Shown in pieces: positions 1 through 6,324 of a stretch of DNA of 64,000 bases. The position numbers and the translations under genes are program-made. Position 1 is the first letter of the stretch; each line of letters starts with the position of its first letter. The notes under the pieces were generated by a model. That model was not told where the DNA came from and did no database searches. It saw only the letters and a program-made list of their open reading frames with translations. The stretch is from contig NZ_KE159567.1 in assembly GCF_000403845.2 (NCBI RefSeq), forward strand, positions 1,434,911-1,498,910, written 5' to 3'. This stretch comes from Eubacterium sp. 14-2. GTDB lineage: Bacteria > Bacillota > Clostridia > Lachnospirales > Lachnospiraceae.

Positions 1-54
1 AGAAACAAAGAAGTGGAATTTATTAATAAAATTGTCGAGAGGGGCAGCCGATAA
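1..54 (+). CDS. 3' end of an unknown gene (partial)
   Basis: The first 17 codons of the window are open in frame 1 and end at TAA (52-54). The tail is charged (it includes NKEVEF and IVERGSR). Too little is left to name a family. It is on the same strand as, and just upstream of, the retropepsin-like module, so it may be the first gene of that cluster. Confidence 0.35.
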   Translation, partial: RNKEVEFINKIVERGSR

Positions 55-81
55 AATTTCAAGGGAGACATTGGAGGAATT

Positions 82-168
82 TTGGAAGTTTGGGAAAAGG
101 AAGCATTAGGGATATGGCAGGCGATAAAGTATTGGCTGCATGGTAAGAAATTCGAACGTAAAATATAG
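82..168 (+). CDS. Possible 28-aa small protein
   Basis: A TTG codon at 82 follows a GGAGG at 73-77 with very short spacing and opens a 28-codon frame ending in TAG at 166-168. The peptide is rich in Trp, Lys and Glu, with an amphipathic look (EVWEKEALGIWQAIKYW). It lies just before the next gene, whose ribosome binding site is at about 179-184. It could be a real small protein or the decayed end of the upstream gene. I do not recognise it, and only the ribosome binding site supports it. Confidence 0.25.
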   Translation: MEVWEKEALGIWQAIKYWLHGKKFERKI

Positions 169-190
169 AAAAATGCAGGGAGGTTTTTGT

Positions 191-433
191 ATGTCTGAAA
201 GATTAACATGGGAAGAGATTCAGGAAAGATACCCGGACCAGTGGGTAGGATTAGCAGAGGTAGAATATGAACCAGATAATGATGCAACGATAAAGACTGC
301 AATTGTGAAATATACGGATAAGTCGAAAAATGAGCTGACAAGGATGCAGATTCAGACAAATGGAGAAATTTTGGGAAGATACACAACGCCGGATCATGTT
401 TTTCAGCTGGGAGTAGTGGGGTATTTCGGATGA
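191..433 (+). CDS. Small conserved protein coupled to a retropepsin-like protease
   Basis: This 80-aa acidic soluble protein begins MSERLTWEEIQERYPDQWVG. The ATG at 191 is preferred to the upstream ATG at 140 because GGGAGG (179-184) sits at good spacing before it. No signal peptide or membrane segment is visible. Its stop overlaps the next gene's start (ATGA at 430), so the two are translationally coupled. From memory, small proteins with a WEEI..RYPDQWVGL opening often sit beside retropepsin-like genes in Firmicutes. That pairing suggests a partner or substrate role, but its biochemical function is unknown. Confidence 0.75.
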   Translation: MSERLTWEEIQERYPDQWVGLAEVEYEPDNDATIKTAIVKYTDKSKNELTRMQIQTNGEILGRYTTPDHVFQLGVVGYFG

Positions 434-888
434 GGCAATTTACATTGAATATGAACATAAAATACCAAAGACCAATTGTTGAACTGAAGTCATGGCATAA
501 TTTTGAGGCGTTGCTGGATACGGGTGCATTTTTTCCTGTTTGGACAGTTGATGAAACGATACTTGAAATGCTGGGCGGCACATTTTTAAGGAAGGATATT
601 ACTTTTAGTGGTTTTGGAGGAAGGACGAAAGGAAATTTATATAAGCTGCAAAGTATGGTGATCGGTGATTTGATTTTCCCTAATACACATATTATAGCCT
701 GTAAAGATTTGCAGGACGTTCCTTTTCAGCTAATTTTAAGCGCGACAATGTTCCAAAACCTGATTTACGAAATTGATGATAAAAACCATAGGTTCAATGT
801 CACAATACCGGATGATGAAAGCAATGTAAGGAATCTTAGAATTGAAGATGCAAATGGAAGATTGCATATTCTGTGCCATTCTGCCTGA
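430..888 (+). CDS. Retropepsin-like aspartic protease
   Basis: The 152-aa product has a single D30-T31-G32 motif after hydrophobic residues (FEALLDTGAFFPVW), the catalytic signature of retropepsin-like aspartic proteases, which act as homodimers with one DTG per subunit. A later hydrophobic strand and ILSATMF resemble the second half of the fold, where retropepsins carry an (I/L)LGxxxL-like motif. There is no signal peptide, so it should act in the cytoplasm. It overlaps the preceding 80-aa gene by ATGA. Substrate unknown. Fold and family are inferred from the motif and length. Catalytic activity is likely but not certain. Confidence 0.7.
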   Translation: MRQFTLNMNIKYQRPIVELKSWHNFEALLDTGAFFPVWTVDETILEMLGGTFLRKDITFSGFGGRTKGNLYKLQSMVIGDLIFPNTHIIACKDLQDVPFQLILSATMFQNLIYEIDDKNHRFNVTIPDDESNVRNLRIEDANGRLHILCHSA

Positions 889-935
889 AAAAAAGCCTGG
901 TTTATAGGAATAGCAGCAGGAAAATAAGGTTTTCA

Positions 936-1025
936 ATGAGTCAGGTAAGACAGTTTGTATTTGGCAATGAAAAGTGTGAGGTTATTCTGGAACGTGCATA
1001 TTTTCAACATAATTTTGACATGTAA
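936..1025 (+). CDS. Possible 29-aa peptide or truncated gene start
   Basis: An ATG at 936 follows AAGG at about 926-929 and opens 29 codons to TAA at 1023-1025 (begins MSQVRQFVFGNEKCEVILER). It reads like the N-terminus of a longer protein, similar in style to the opening of the retropepsin-like gene, that has been cut short. No family is recognised. It may be a remnant rather than a functional peptide. Confidence 0.2.
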   Translation: MSQVRQFVFGNEKCEVILERAYFQHNFDM

Positions 1026-1055
1026 GCTGAATTTTCCGGATGTCTGCTGCTGGGG

Positions 1056-1160
1056 TATGGCTGTGTTTGCTCCGATCCTTTTGTATAGCAACGTTTGTAC
1101 ACAGCCCTTTTGGGCATAGCAGTGTTTGCTCTGCGCCTGTTATTTTAGCAACGTTTGTTC
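1056..1160. repeat. Four degenerate copies of a 15-nt motif at about 30-nt spacing
   Basis: Related words occur at about 1057-1071, 1085-1099, 1117-1131 and 1146-1160: TAGCAACGTTTGTAC, TAGCAGTGTTTGCTC and TAGCAACGTTTGTTC, plus a diverged first copy containing CTGTGTTTGCTC. Spacing is about 29-32 nt. This lies in the 889-1269 gap, which has no convincing gene beyond the small open frame at 936. A short hairpin (AAGCTG/CAGCTT near 1181-1196) follows. Purpose unknown. The copies are too degenerate and the spacers too short for a CRISPR array. Confidence 0.45.
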
Positions 1161-1269
1161 CGTGCAGCCGATCAGGCGGCGAAGCTGAGCAGCTTTGAGG
1201 ATAAGGCCTGAAAACCTTAATTTTGCCGGGTTTCCGGGGATATCGTGCTATAACGGGAATTGAATAAGT

Positions 1270-1528
1270 ATGGGAAAAAGACGGTCATGGACAGGTTCAT
1301 GGACTGTCTTTTTTGTTGCCGGGGGATTGGATGGTGTGGTATACTTATGCTATGTAGTCAGAAGAAATTTTCCTGTCAGAGCATGAAGAAGAGCATACGC
1401 CGGTGTCGGAGGCCAGCCAGAACAATGCAGAACAGGTGGAGACGACAGGGGGCAAGACAGCCAAAGCGGTGTCTTCTCTGGCTGTTCCCAACCAGATGTG
1501 GATTGTGTACGGCGCGCCGAAAAAATAA
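1270..1528 (+). pseudogene. Frameshifted small membrane protein
   Basis: Frame A starts at ATG 1270 (MGKRRSWTG), runs through a hydrophobic segment (TVFFVAGGLDGVVYLCYVV) and stops at 1384-1386. An overlapping frame, open from 1358, continues with an acidic, Ser/Thr/Gln-rich tail ending at TAA 1526-1528 (last residues MWIVYGAPKK). Together they look like one protein of about 85 aa with a single membrane helix and a polar tail, split by a +1 shift between about 1358 and 1383. No clear ribosome binding site precedes 1270. A decayed gene is the simplest reading. Programmed frameshifting or a sequencing error are alternatives. No family is recognised. Confidence 0.45.
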
Positions 1529-1641
1529 ACGGGGATAAAAAACATGCATATAACTCTGCTTTTCTGTGTGCCCCTCAGGGGAACGTACACACCTGTCGGA
1601 AGACAAAATCATAAATGAAATTGAGGGAGGAGAAGATAAGA

Positions 1642-2037
1642 GTGACTCAGGCAGAATTAAGAAGACCATATAAAATCAGTGACTTAATAGAAATGGCGGC
1701 AAAAGATTATTGGGCAGTAAATAAAGATGGTATGGAATCCGGCCATCAATGCCCGGATACAGGTATATATGATCTTTATATCTATACAGAGAATTTTCAG
1801 GACGCTGTTTTTGAAGATCTGATCTGTTATCTGGAGGAGCCGCCGGAGGTTACAGAGGAAGATGAAGAAATATTTCCGGAATTTGTTGTGAAAGAAGGAC
1901 TGAAATTTTTATATTCAGGAGAGAACTTTGAGTCGGTGATAGAAGTTGCGTTTGATCAGAAACCCCGGCCTTCTGTAAAAGAATTTATTGACTCGTTAAA
2001 TTATTACAGACAGTACGATGCATTTTTGGAATTTTAA
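1642..2037 (+). CDS. Acidic hypothetical protein, possible DUF7716/immunity-like
   Basis: This is a 131-aa acidic cytosolic protein. The GTG at 1642 is preferred because GGGAGGAG (1625-1632) lies 9 nt before it. An upstream ATG at 1615 has no ribosome binding site. The C-terminal half contains YLEEPPEVTEEDEEIFPEFV and ends in a short SLNYYRQYDAFLEF segment. From memory this resembles small DUF7716-type proteins found as orphan immunity proteins near polymorphic toxin loci, but that is a weak match by eye. No toxin gene is nearby. It is isolated, with no obvious operon partner, in an accessory-looking region. Confidence 0.55.
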   Translation: MTQAELRRPYKISDLIEMAAKDYWAVNKDGMESGHQCPDTGIYDLYIYTENFQDAVFEDLICYLEEPPEVTEEDEEIFPEFVVKEGLKFLYSGENFESVIEVAFDQKPRPSVKEFIDSLNYYRQYDAFLEF

Positions 2038-2161
2038 TTTTGTGGGTATACCTGTTGGAATTCCATACGGTATGATTCCATTGCAGCAGACTGTTAAAAA
2101 CACGAAGAAATATCTGAAATGAAAGCATCCCGGAAAAGACTCATTCGTGGAGGAATGAAAT

Positions 2162-2509
2162 ATGCCATTTACAGAAATATGTATTTATCAGGTTAAACCG
2201 CAAAAGACAGGGGAATTTGAAGCACTGAAGATGGAAGCGAAAAGTTTTCTGGAGGAACAGGAGGGACTTCTTAGGCTCCGGCTTGTCAAAAGAGGGTATC
2301 GCACAGATATGGAACAGATTGGGGAAGGACTTCCGCCTCTTAAACTCACCCGCATTGTAAAAAGTGTCAAATACATGCTTTACTGGGAATTTGAGACGAA
2401 AGAAAATTATGGAGCAGCCCAGAAAAACCTTTACGGAAGCTATTGGAAGTCCATGAAAAAGTGTTTGACAGTTCCCCATGATAAATATTTGGGAGAAGTA
2501 ATTTTTTGA
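2162..2509 (+). CDS. Dimeric alpha/beta-barrel (ABM-like) protein
   Basis: The 115-aa product has the pattern of an antibiotic-biosynthesis-monooxygenase-type ferredoxin-like fold: an opening strand (ICIYQVKP), a helix (EFEALKMEAKSFLEEQEG), a strand (LLRLRLVKRGY), a strand with YMLYWEFETKENYGAAQ, and a final helix with Trp and Met (YWKSMKKCL). Such proteins are small dimers that act as monooxygenases, haem oxygenases or ligand-binding proteins. GGAGG at about 2150 lies before ATG 2162. It is convergent with the small minus-strand gene at 2515, leaving only 5 nt between stops. The specific substrate cannot be told. Confidence 0.6.
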   Translation: MPFTEICIYQVKPQKTGEFEALKMEAKSFLEEQEGLLRLRLVKRGYRTDMEQIGEGLPPLKLTRIVKSVKYMLYWEFETKENYGAAQKNLYGSYWKSMKKCLTVPHDKYLGEVIF

Positions 2510-2514
2510 TGGAA

Positions 2515-2715
2515 TCATTTCGGTTCGGAATGGAAAGTTTTTATATAATTCCGGCCAAAAAGTATTCCTGCCAGCAGTAAGGATACGCCAGGGCCGGAAT
2601 AGAATACGGCAATGAAACGTTCCGGGGCAAGTCCGGATACCCGAAGATAAATTCCGCCGGACATCATAACTACCATAATGATAAATGCCTTTAAATCAAA
2701 AAAAGTTCCAGAAAT
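2515..2715 (-). CDS. Small membrane protein with a non-ATG (ATT) start
   Basis: A minus-strand frame of 66 codons encodes two hydrophobic stretches (KAFIIMVVMMSGGIYL and AVFYSGPGVSLLLAGILFG) separated by RVSGLAPERF, ending FHSEPK. This is typical of a two-helix membrane protein. A strong promoter (2746-2774) and an AGGAAG ribosome binding site lie just upstream. At proper spacing the in-frame codon is ATT at 2715-2713. The first in-frame ATG is 13 codons later, inside the first helix. Either ATT initiation or a downstream start is used. The protein is missed by searches for ATG/GTG/TTG. It is divergent from the reductase gene at 2853. Family not recognised. Confidence 0.65.
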   Translation of the reverse strand: MSGTFFDLKAFIIMVVMMSGGIYLRVSGLAPERFIAVFYSGPGVSLLLAGILFGRNYIKTFHSEPK

Positions 2716-2733
2716 ATCGGTATGCTTCCTTTC

Positions 2734-2746
2734 TGAACAATGTTCA
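2734..2746. promoter_or_regulatory. Palindromic operator-like site
   Basis: TGAACAATGTTCA is a palindrome with 5-bp arms and a 3-nt centre. It lies just downstream of the minus-strand -10 box and before the ribosome binding site of the small membrane protein. That position suits a repressor operator. No regulator gene is adjacent, so the cognate protein is unknown. Confidence 0.4.
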
Positions 2747-2774
2747 TTTTAGCAGAGGAAGTTTATTTTGTCAA
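2746..2774 (-). promoter_or_regulatory. Sigma-70/SigA promoter for the small membrane protein
   Basis: On the minus strand, TTGACA (2774-2769) and TAAAAT (2751-2746) are separated by exactly 17 nt. The start codon region lies about 30 nt downstream. This is one of the best promoters in the window and is the main argument that the minus-strand frame at 2515-2715 is a real gene. Confidence 0.75.
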
Positions 2775-2852
2775 GGAATACAGAAAGATATTATCGCATT
2801 TGTGTAAATCGTATTATGTCGCTCACTTTGTTCTGTTCAGGGAGGGAAGAAT

Positions 2853-3551
2853 ATGCAGATTACAATCATACATGGTCAGAGCCACAAAGGCTCCACTTAC
2901 CATGTGGCCAGACTGCTGGCCGGAAAACTGGGAGGAAAGGTTACGGAATTTTTCCTGCCAGAGGATTTTTCATCTTTTTGTGTGGGCTGTACCGGCTGTT
3001 TTGAAAAATCGGAAACCCTGTGTCCTCATTACAAAATGTTAAGGCCCATAACAGAAGCCCTGGACCAGGCAGATGTGATCATTCTGGCAAGTCCCGTTTA
3101 CGTTTATCATGCCACGGGAGCCATGAAAAATCTGCTGGATCATTACGGGTATCGCTGGATGGTACATCGTCCGGAGGAAAAAATGTTCCGCAAGCAGGCA
3201 GTCTGTATTTCCACAGCGGCAGGTGCCGGCATGAGAAGTACCAATAAGGACATGGCTGACAGTATGTTTTTCTGGGGAGTTGCCAGGACCTGGCGGTATG
3301 GCGTGGCGGTGATGGAGACGTCCTGGAAAAAGGTCAGACCAGGAATTAAACGGCGCATTGACATAAAAACCACCAGGCTGGCGAGGAAAATCAGAAAGAA
3401 TTACGGGCATGTGAAACCTTCCATAAAAACCAGAATCTTTTTCAATATTATGCGTCTGGCTCAGAAAAAGGGTTTTAACGGGGCGGATGCAGAATACTGG
3501 AAAGCGAAGGGATGGACGGGAAGAAAAAGGCCCTGGAGGAAGGATATGTGA
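2853..3551 (+). CDS. Flavodoxin-like NAD(P)H-dependent oxidoreductase
   Basis: The 232-aa protein begins with a flavodoxin-fold opening (MQITIIHGQSHKGSTYHVA) in which the Ser/Thr loop binds FMN phosphate. It continues with a Cys cluster (CVGCTGCFEKSETLCPHY) and a second FMN-contact motif, ADVIILASPVYVYHATGAMK, as in NADPH-dependent FMN reductases and iron-sulfur flavoproteins. The four Cys at about residues 43-58 could hold an Fe-S cluster or act in redox chemistry. The C-terminal 60 residues are very basic (KKVRPGIKRRIDIK and RKIRKNYG). ATG 2853 follows GGGAGGG. Divergent to the small membrane protein. Likely a cytosolic redox enzyme, substrate unknown. Confidence 0.85.
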   Translation: MQITIIHGQSHKGSTYHVARLLAGKLGGKVTEFFLPEDFSSFCVGCTGCFEKSETLCPHYKMLRPITEALDQADVIILASPVYVYHATGAMKNLLDHYGYRWMVHRPEEKMFRKQAVCISTAAGAGMRSTNKDMADSMFFWGVARTWRYGVAVMETSWKKVRPGIKRRIDIKTTRLARKIRKNYGHVKPSIKTRIFFNIMRLAQKKGFNGADAEYWKAKGWTGRKRPWRKDM

Positions 3552-3563
3552 ATTTTTCAGTAT

Positions 3564-3593
3564 TTGACAGGTGAATGGTCAGTGTGATAAAGT
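3564..3593 (+). promoter_or_regulatory. Promoter of the ATPase/nuclease pair
   Basis: TTGACA (3564-3569), an 18-nt spacer and TAAAGT (3588-3593) lie between the reductase stop and the TTG start at 3646. This gives the two-gene ATPase/nuclease unit its own promoter. Confidence 0.6.
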
Positions 3594-3645
3594 AAATTAT
3601 CATGCAGGAAAATGAAGCAAATAAAAGCATCAGGGAGTGAGATAG

Positions 3646-5028
3646 TTGCATAAAATTCAGATAAAGTATCTGGGACCTGTGAAAGAACTGGAACTGGAAG
3701 TAAAAGATTTTAACTTGCTTATTGGGGAACAGGCAACAGGGAAAAGTACCGTGGCAAAGGCAGTATATTTTTTCAGGATTATAAAAACCACGCTGGCAGA
3801 TTATCTTTGCCAGCTGTATGATACATCCCTTTACAATGGAAAAGATGCCAGCGGCGGATTTCATAAGGTTTTAAAAAGAGAACTGAAGTCAGTTCTGATT
3901 TCACTGTTTGGGTATGGCTGGGATTTGGATAAACGTCTGTATTTAAAGTATAAATATACAGATGTTATCTGGATTGAGGTAAAATTGAAAAAAGGAGATA
4001 AAAAATTTTTTAATGTTATTTATTCTCCCAAACTGAATTATGAGATAGAGAAATTAGAGAAAGAGGCGCTGGAGTTGTATCAGCAGAAGCAGGATACTAC
4101 CATTATCAGCCTTGCCTATGCCAGTAAGGAACGATTGCGGAATTACGATAATTTCAGATACAGTGTGAATCAGATATTTGATGATCATAAAGAAACCTAT
4201 TATATACCGGCAGGGCGCAGTATGATTGCATTGCTGGTCAATAACCGTTCCCTGATTGAAAATGAAAATCTGGATTTAATAACCAGACAGTTCATGCAGA
4301 TAATCGATAATATTCATGGAGCATTTTCAGATGGAATTCGAAATGTTCATAAGCGCTATCCGGATGGACAGCGAGAATTTGATGTTGAAAAAACATCAGA
4401 AATGATAATTTCTGATTTAAAAGGAGATTATCAGTATTCGGAAGGAAAAGAATATATTGTTGTACAGGGCGGTGAATCTCCGGACGAAAGGATACCCATC
4501 AATTTTGCATCGTCCGGGCAGCAGGAAGTGTTATGGTTGTTGAATCAACTGTACATTCTGATGTTAAAAAAAGAAGAAGCATTTGTAATTATTGAAGAAC
4601 CTGAGGCTCATTTATATCCGTCTCTGCAGAATAAACTGATGGAATTTATTGCTTATTTTGCAAATATCAACCACAGTTCTGTTTTGATTACGACGCACAG
4701 CCCCTATATTCTGACTTCGGTGAATACACTTTACTGTGCGGGAAAGACTATTCAGGAATTTCCTGGTCTGTCAAAGAAAGTATACGAGATAACGGGAAAC
4801 AGATGTGAGATTTTTCCGGAAAAAGTTACGGCTTTTAAGATAAACAGAGTTTCAGAAGTTCAGAATCTGATAAATGAGGAATTTGAAGAAATAAACACGG
4901 AAATGATTGATGAAATTTCAGATAGTGTAAATGAAAAATATACAGAATTGTTTTATCTTGTATCGGAAGCAGACAGGGGGAGAGAAGGCACGGATGGGAA
5001 AAAAGAAGGAGATGAAGAGGAGCAGTGA
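3646..5028 (+). CDS. AAA/ABC-type ATPase of a putative two-gene defence module
   Basis: This 460-aa ATPase starts at TTG 3646, supported by AGGGAG upstream. Walker A is GEQATGKST (27-35); a YYIPAGRS segment follows (185-192), then an ABC-like signature SSGQQE (289-294), Walker B FVIIEEPEAHLYP (313-325), and an H-loop TTHSPYIL (His351). This architecture is shared by OLD/AAA_15-type ATPases in antiphage systems such as PARIS (AriA) and Septu (PtuA), where a partner nuclease is the effector. The C-terminal 80 residues are acidic and helical. The end overlaps the next gene by 35 nt, so the two are coupled. Defence function is inferred from architecture and pairing. Confidence 0.85.
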   Translation: MHKIQIKYLGPVKELELEVKDFNLLIGEQATGKSTVAKAVYFFRIIKTTLADYLCQLYDTSLYNGKDASGGFHKVLKRELKSVLISLFGYGWDLDKRLYLKYKYTDVIWIEVKLKKGDKKFFNVIYSPKLNYEIEKLEKEALELYQQKQDTTIISLAYASKERLRNYDNFRYSVNQIFDDHKETYYIPAGRSMIALLVNNRSLIENENLDLITRQFMQIIDNIHGAFSDGIRNVHKRYPDGQREFDVEKTSEMIISDLKGDYQYSEGKEYIVVQGGESPDERIPINFASSGQQEVLWLLNQLYILMLKKEEAFVIIEEPEAHLYPSLQNKLMEFIAYFANINHSSVLITTHSPYILTSVNTLYCAGKTIQEFPGLSKKVYEITGNRCEIFPEKVTAFKINRVSEVQNLINEEFEEINTEMIDEISDSVNEKYTELFYLVSEADRGREGTDGKKEGDEEEQ

Positions 5029-5626
5029 GAAGATTTCCTGTACACTGCCGTTTGGAACATATAATGGAGAATTTACGCTTCTTAAAAAAGGAGAGAAAAG
5101 AAATATCAGAGATATGAAATCCTGTAAAAATGCTTTCATACCGATTAAGGTTAATGATGAAAGCGTATATGTTGCAGAACCGGACGGAAAACTGATTCCC
5201 AATATGGTAAATCAGCAGAAATGCGATTTTCTGATATACTGCCAGAATCAGCCGCAGACCTGTTTTATTGAACTCAAGGGAGAAAATATTTCAGCAAAAA
5301 AAGAATATAATCCCTATGACCAGATTATTGATACCATAAAATTTTTGAAGAACGAAAAAAGATTGAACAATCTGGTCAGCGGTGATGTGGAAAAACATGC
5401 ATTTATCGTTTCTCCGGGGAGACAGAAAATTCCAAGGGGAGTAGAGACGGGTGAAAGGCAGCTCTGGAAAAATCTTGTACAGCCACAAAAGAAATCCAGG
5501 ACGACCTGGGATTTGGTCCATTATGTAAAAGTGACAAAATCGGGAAGATACAGCAATAAGAAACAGATTATCTGTTCGCCTGAATCACCGATACAGATTC
5601 CATTTAACAATCAGGAAGGCAAATAA
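4994..5626 (+). CDS. Putative PD-(D/E)xK nuclease partner of the ATPase
   Basis: This 210-aa protein starts at ATG 4994 after a purine-rich GGGGGAGAGAAGG, inside the end of the ATPase gene. The core has D78 (QQKCDFLIYC) followed by a strand and E93-L-K95 (CFIELKGENIS). The D...ExK spacing and hydrophobic context match PD-(D/E)xK nucleases. The next helix (NPYDQIIDTIKFLK) holds a Gln (Q110) as in many members. The N-terminus has a Cys/Phe-rich strand and the C-terminus is basic. It is not the TOPRIM/DUF4435 (AriB) or HNH (PtuB) effector of known pairs. Likely a DNA or RNA nuclease controlled by the ATPase. Activity is inferred from the motif. Confidence 0.6.
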   Translation: MGKKKEMKRSSEKISCTLPFGTYNGEFTLLKKGEKRNIRDMKSCKNAFIPIKVNDESVYVAEPDGKLIPNMVNQQKCDFLIYCQNQPQTCFIELKGENISAKKEYNPYDQIIDTIKFLKNEKRLNNLVSGDVEKHAFIVSPGRQKIPRGVETGERQLWKNLVQPQKKSRTTWDLVHYVKVTKSGRYSNKKQIICSPESPIQIPFNNQEGK

Positions 5627-5655
5627 AAAATCTGTTTCAGATTTTACGGCGAAAA

Positions 5656-5701
5656 CTCCGGCTGCTGAAAACACAAAAATGTTTCAGCAGCCGGAGCCTT
5701 T
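5656..5701. terminator. Bidirectional rho-independent terminator
   Basis: CTCCGGCTGCTGAAAAC (5656 on) pairs with GTTTCAGCAGCCGGAG (5681-5696), followed by CCTTTT. The stem of about 16 bp lies between the converging nuclease gene and the secreted Cys/His repeat protein. A-rich sequence on the other side lets it serve both strands. Confidence 0.8.
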
Positions 5702-5723
5702 TCAAATCCTTCTTTGTCAGTGA

Positions 5724-6236
5724 CTATGCAACAGAATGTATTCTCCCGTTTGCATGAGTCGTTTTATGCACTTTACAGTATTTTTTGCAGCTCTTGAGAT
5801 TCTTATGAATCGTTTTGTGATAAGAGCAGTAGTGGCTGCAGCTTTTGAGGTTCTTATGAACCGATTTGTGGTAAGAACAGTAATGGTTGCAGCTCTTGAG
5901 GTTCTTATGAACCGTTTTGTGATAAGAACAGTAATGGTTGCAGCTCTTGAGGTTATTGTGAACCGTTTTGTGATAAGAGCAGTAGTGATTACAGTTCTTA
6001 AGGTTGCTGTGGATTTCGTGATGGTAGGAGCAGTAATTCTGGCAGCTTTCCTGACTGTTATGATTCGTATGATGGTAAGGGCAGTTGAAGCCGGAATTCG
6101 TTCCTCCGCCATTGTAGTTGTGATGTCCTCCGCCATGATGTCCGTGGGCCATTACAGGCATGGAAAAACTGCCCGTGAATATTACAGCAGCCATTACAGC
6201 GGCCAGGGCTTTTTTGCAGTTCTTAAAAAAATTCAT
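5724..6236 (-). CDS. Secreted Cys/His tandem-repeat protein (probable metal binder)
   Basis: This 170-aa protein starts at ATG 6236; GGGAGGA lies 7 nt upstream. A signal peptide (KKALAAVMAAVIFTGSFSMPVMA, cut near residue 30) is followed by a Gly/His linker (HGHHGGGHH) and seven 17-residue units from residue 52 to the end. The consensus is C-x2-H-x3-H-x5-C-x2-Y, for example CSYHKTVHKNLKSCNHY. Six units keep all Cys and His positions; the last is degenerate. The even 2 Cys + 2 His per unit suggests zinc or copper binding, or disulfide-linked repeats outside the cell. No sortase signal or membrane anchor is seen. Function unknown. Confidence 0.8.
   Translation of the reverse strand: MNFFKNCKKALAAVMAAVIFTGSFSMPVMAHGHHGGGHHNYNGGGTNSGFNCPYHHTNHNSQESCQNYCSYHHEIHSNLKNCNHYCSYHKTVHNNLKSCNHYCSYHKTVHKNLKSCNHYCSYHKSVHKNLKSCSHYCSYHKTIHKNLKSCKKYCKVHKTTHANGRIHSVA
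5727..6083 (-). repeat. 51-nt tandem repeats inside the Cys/His protein gene
   Basis: Seven in-frame 51-nt units encode the 17-residue repeats. The middle four are nearly identical at DNA level (TGAGGTTCTTATGAACCG recurs on the plus strand), which points to recent unit duplication and likely copy-number variation between strains. Confidence 0.85.
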
Positions 6237-6324
6237 TTCCAATTCCTCCCAATATTATAATCTTTTACTTATAATACGACGCGGCGGCCGAAATCCTTGC
6301 AAAATTTTCACAAAATGGAAATAA

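Noticed and set aside
1056-1160. CRISPR array or tRNA remnants
   Set aside because: The 15-nt words are too short and degenerate, with no spacer-repeat order and no tRNA structure.
1260-1538. 92-aa open frame on + strand (MNKYGKKTVMDRF...)
   Set aside because: Its content is basic and Cys/Arg-rich without a family look. The two neighbouring frames give a more sensible split membrane protein.
5736-6260. 174-aa open frame on + strand opposite the Cys/His repeat gene
   Set aside because: It is the reverse of a repeated gene with a proper signal peptide and ribosome binding site on the minus strand; repeats keep the other strand open by chance.
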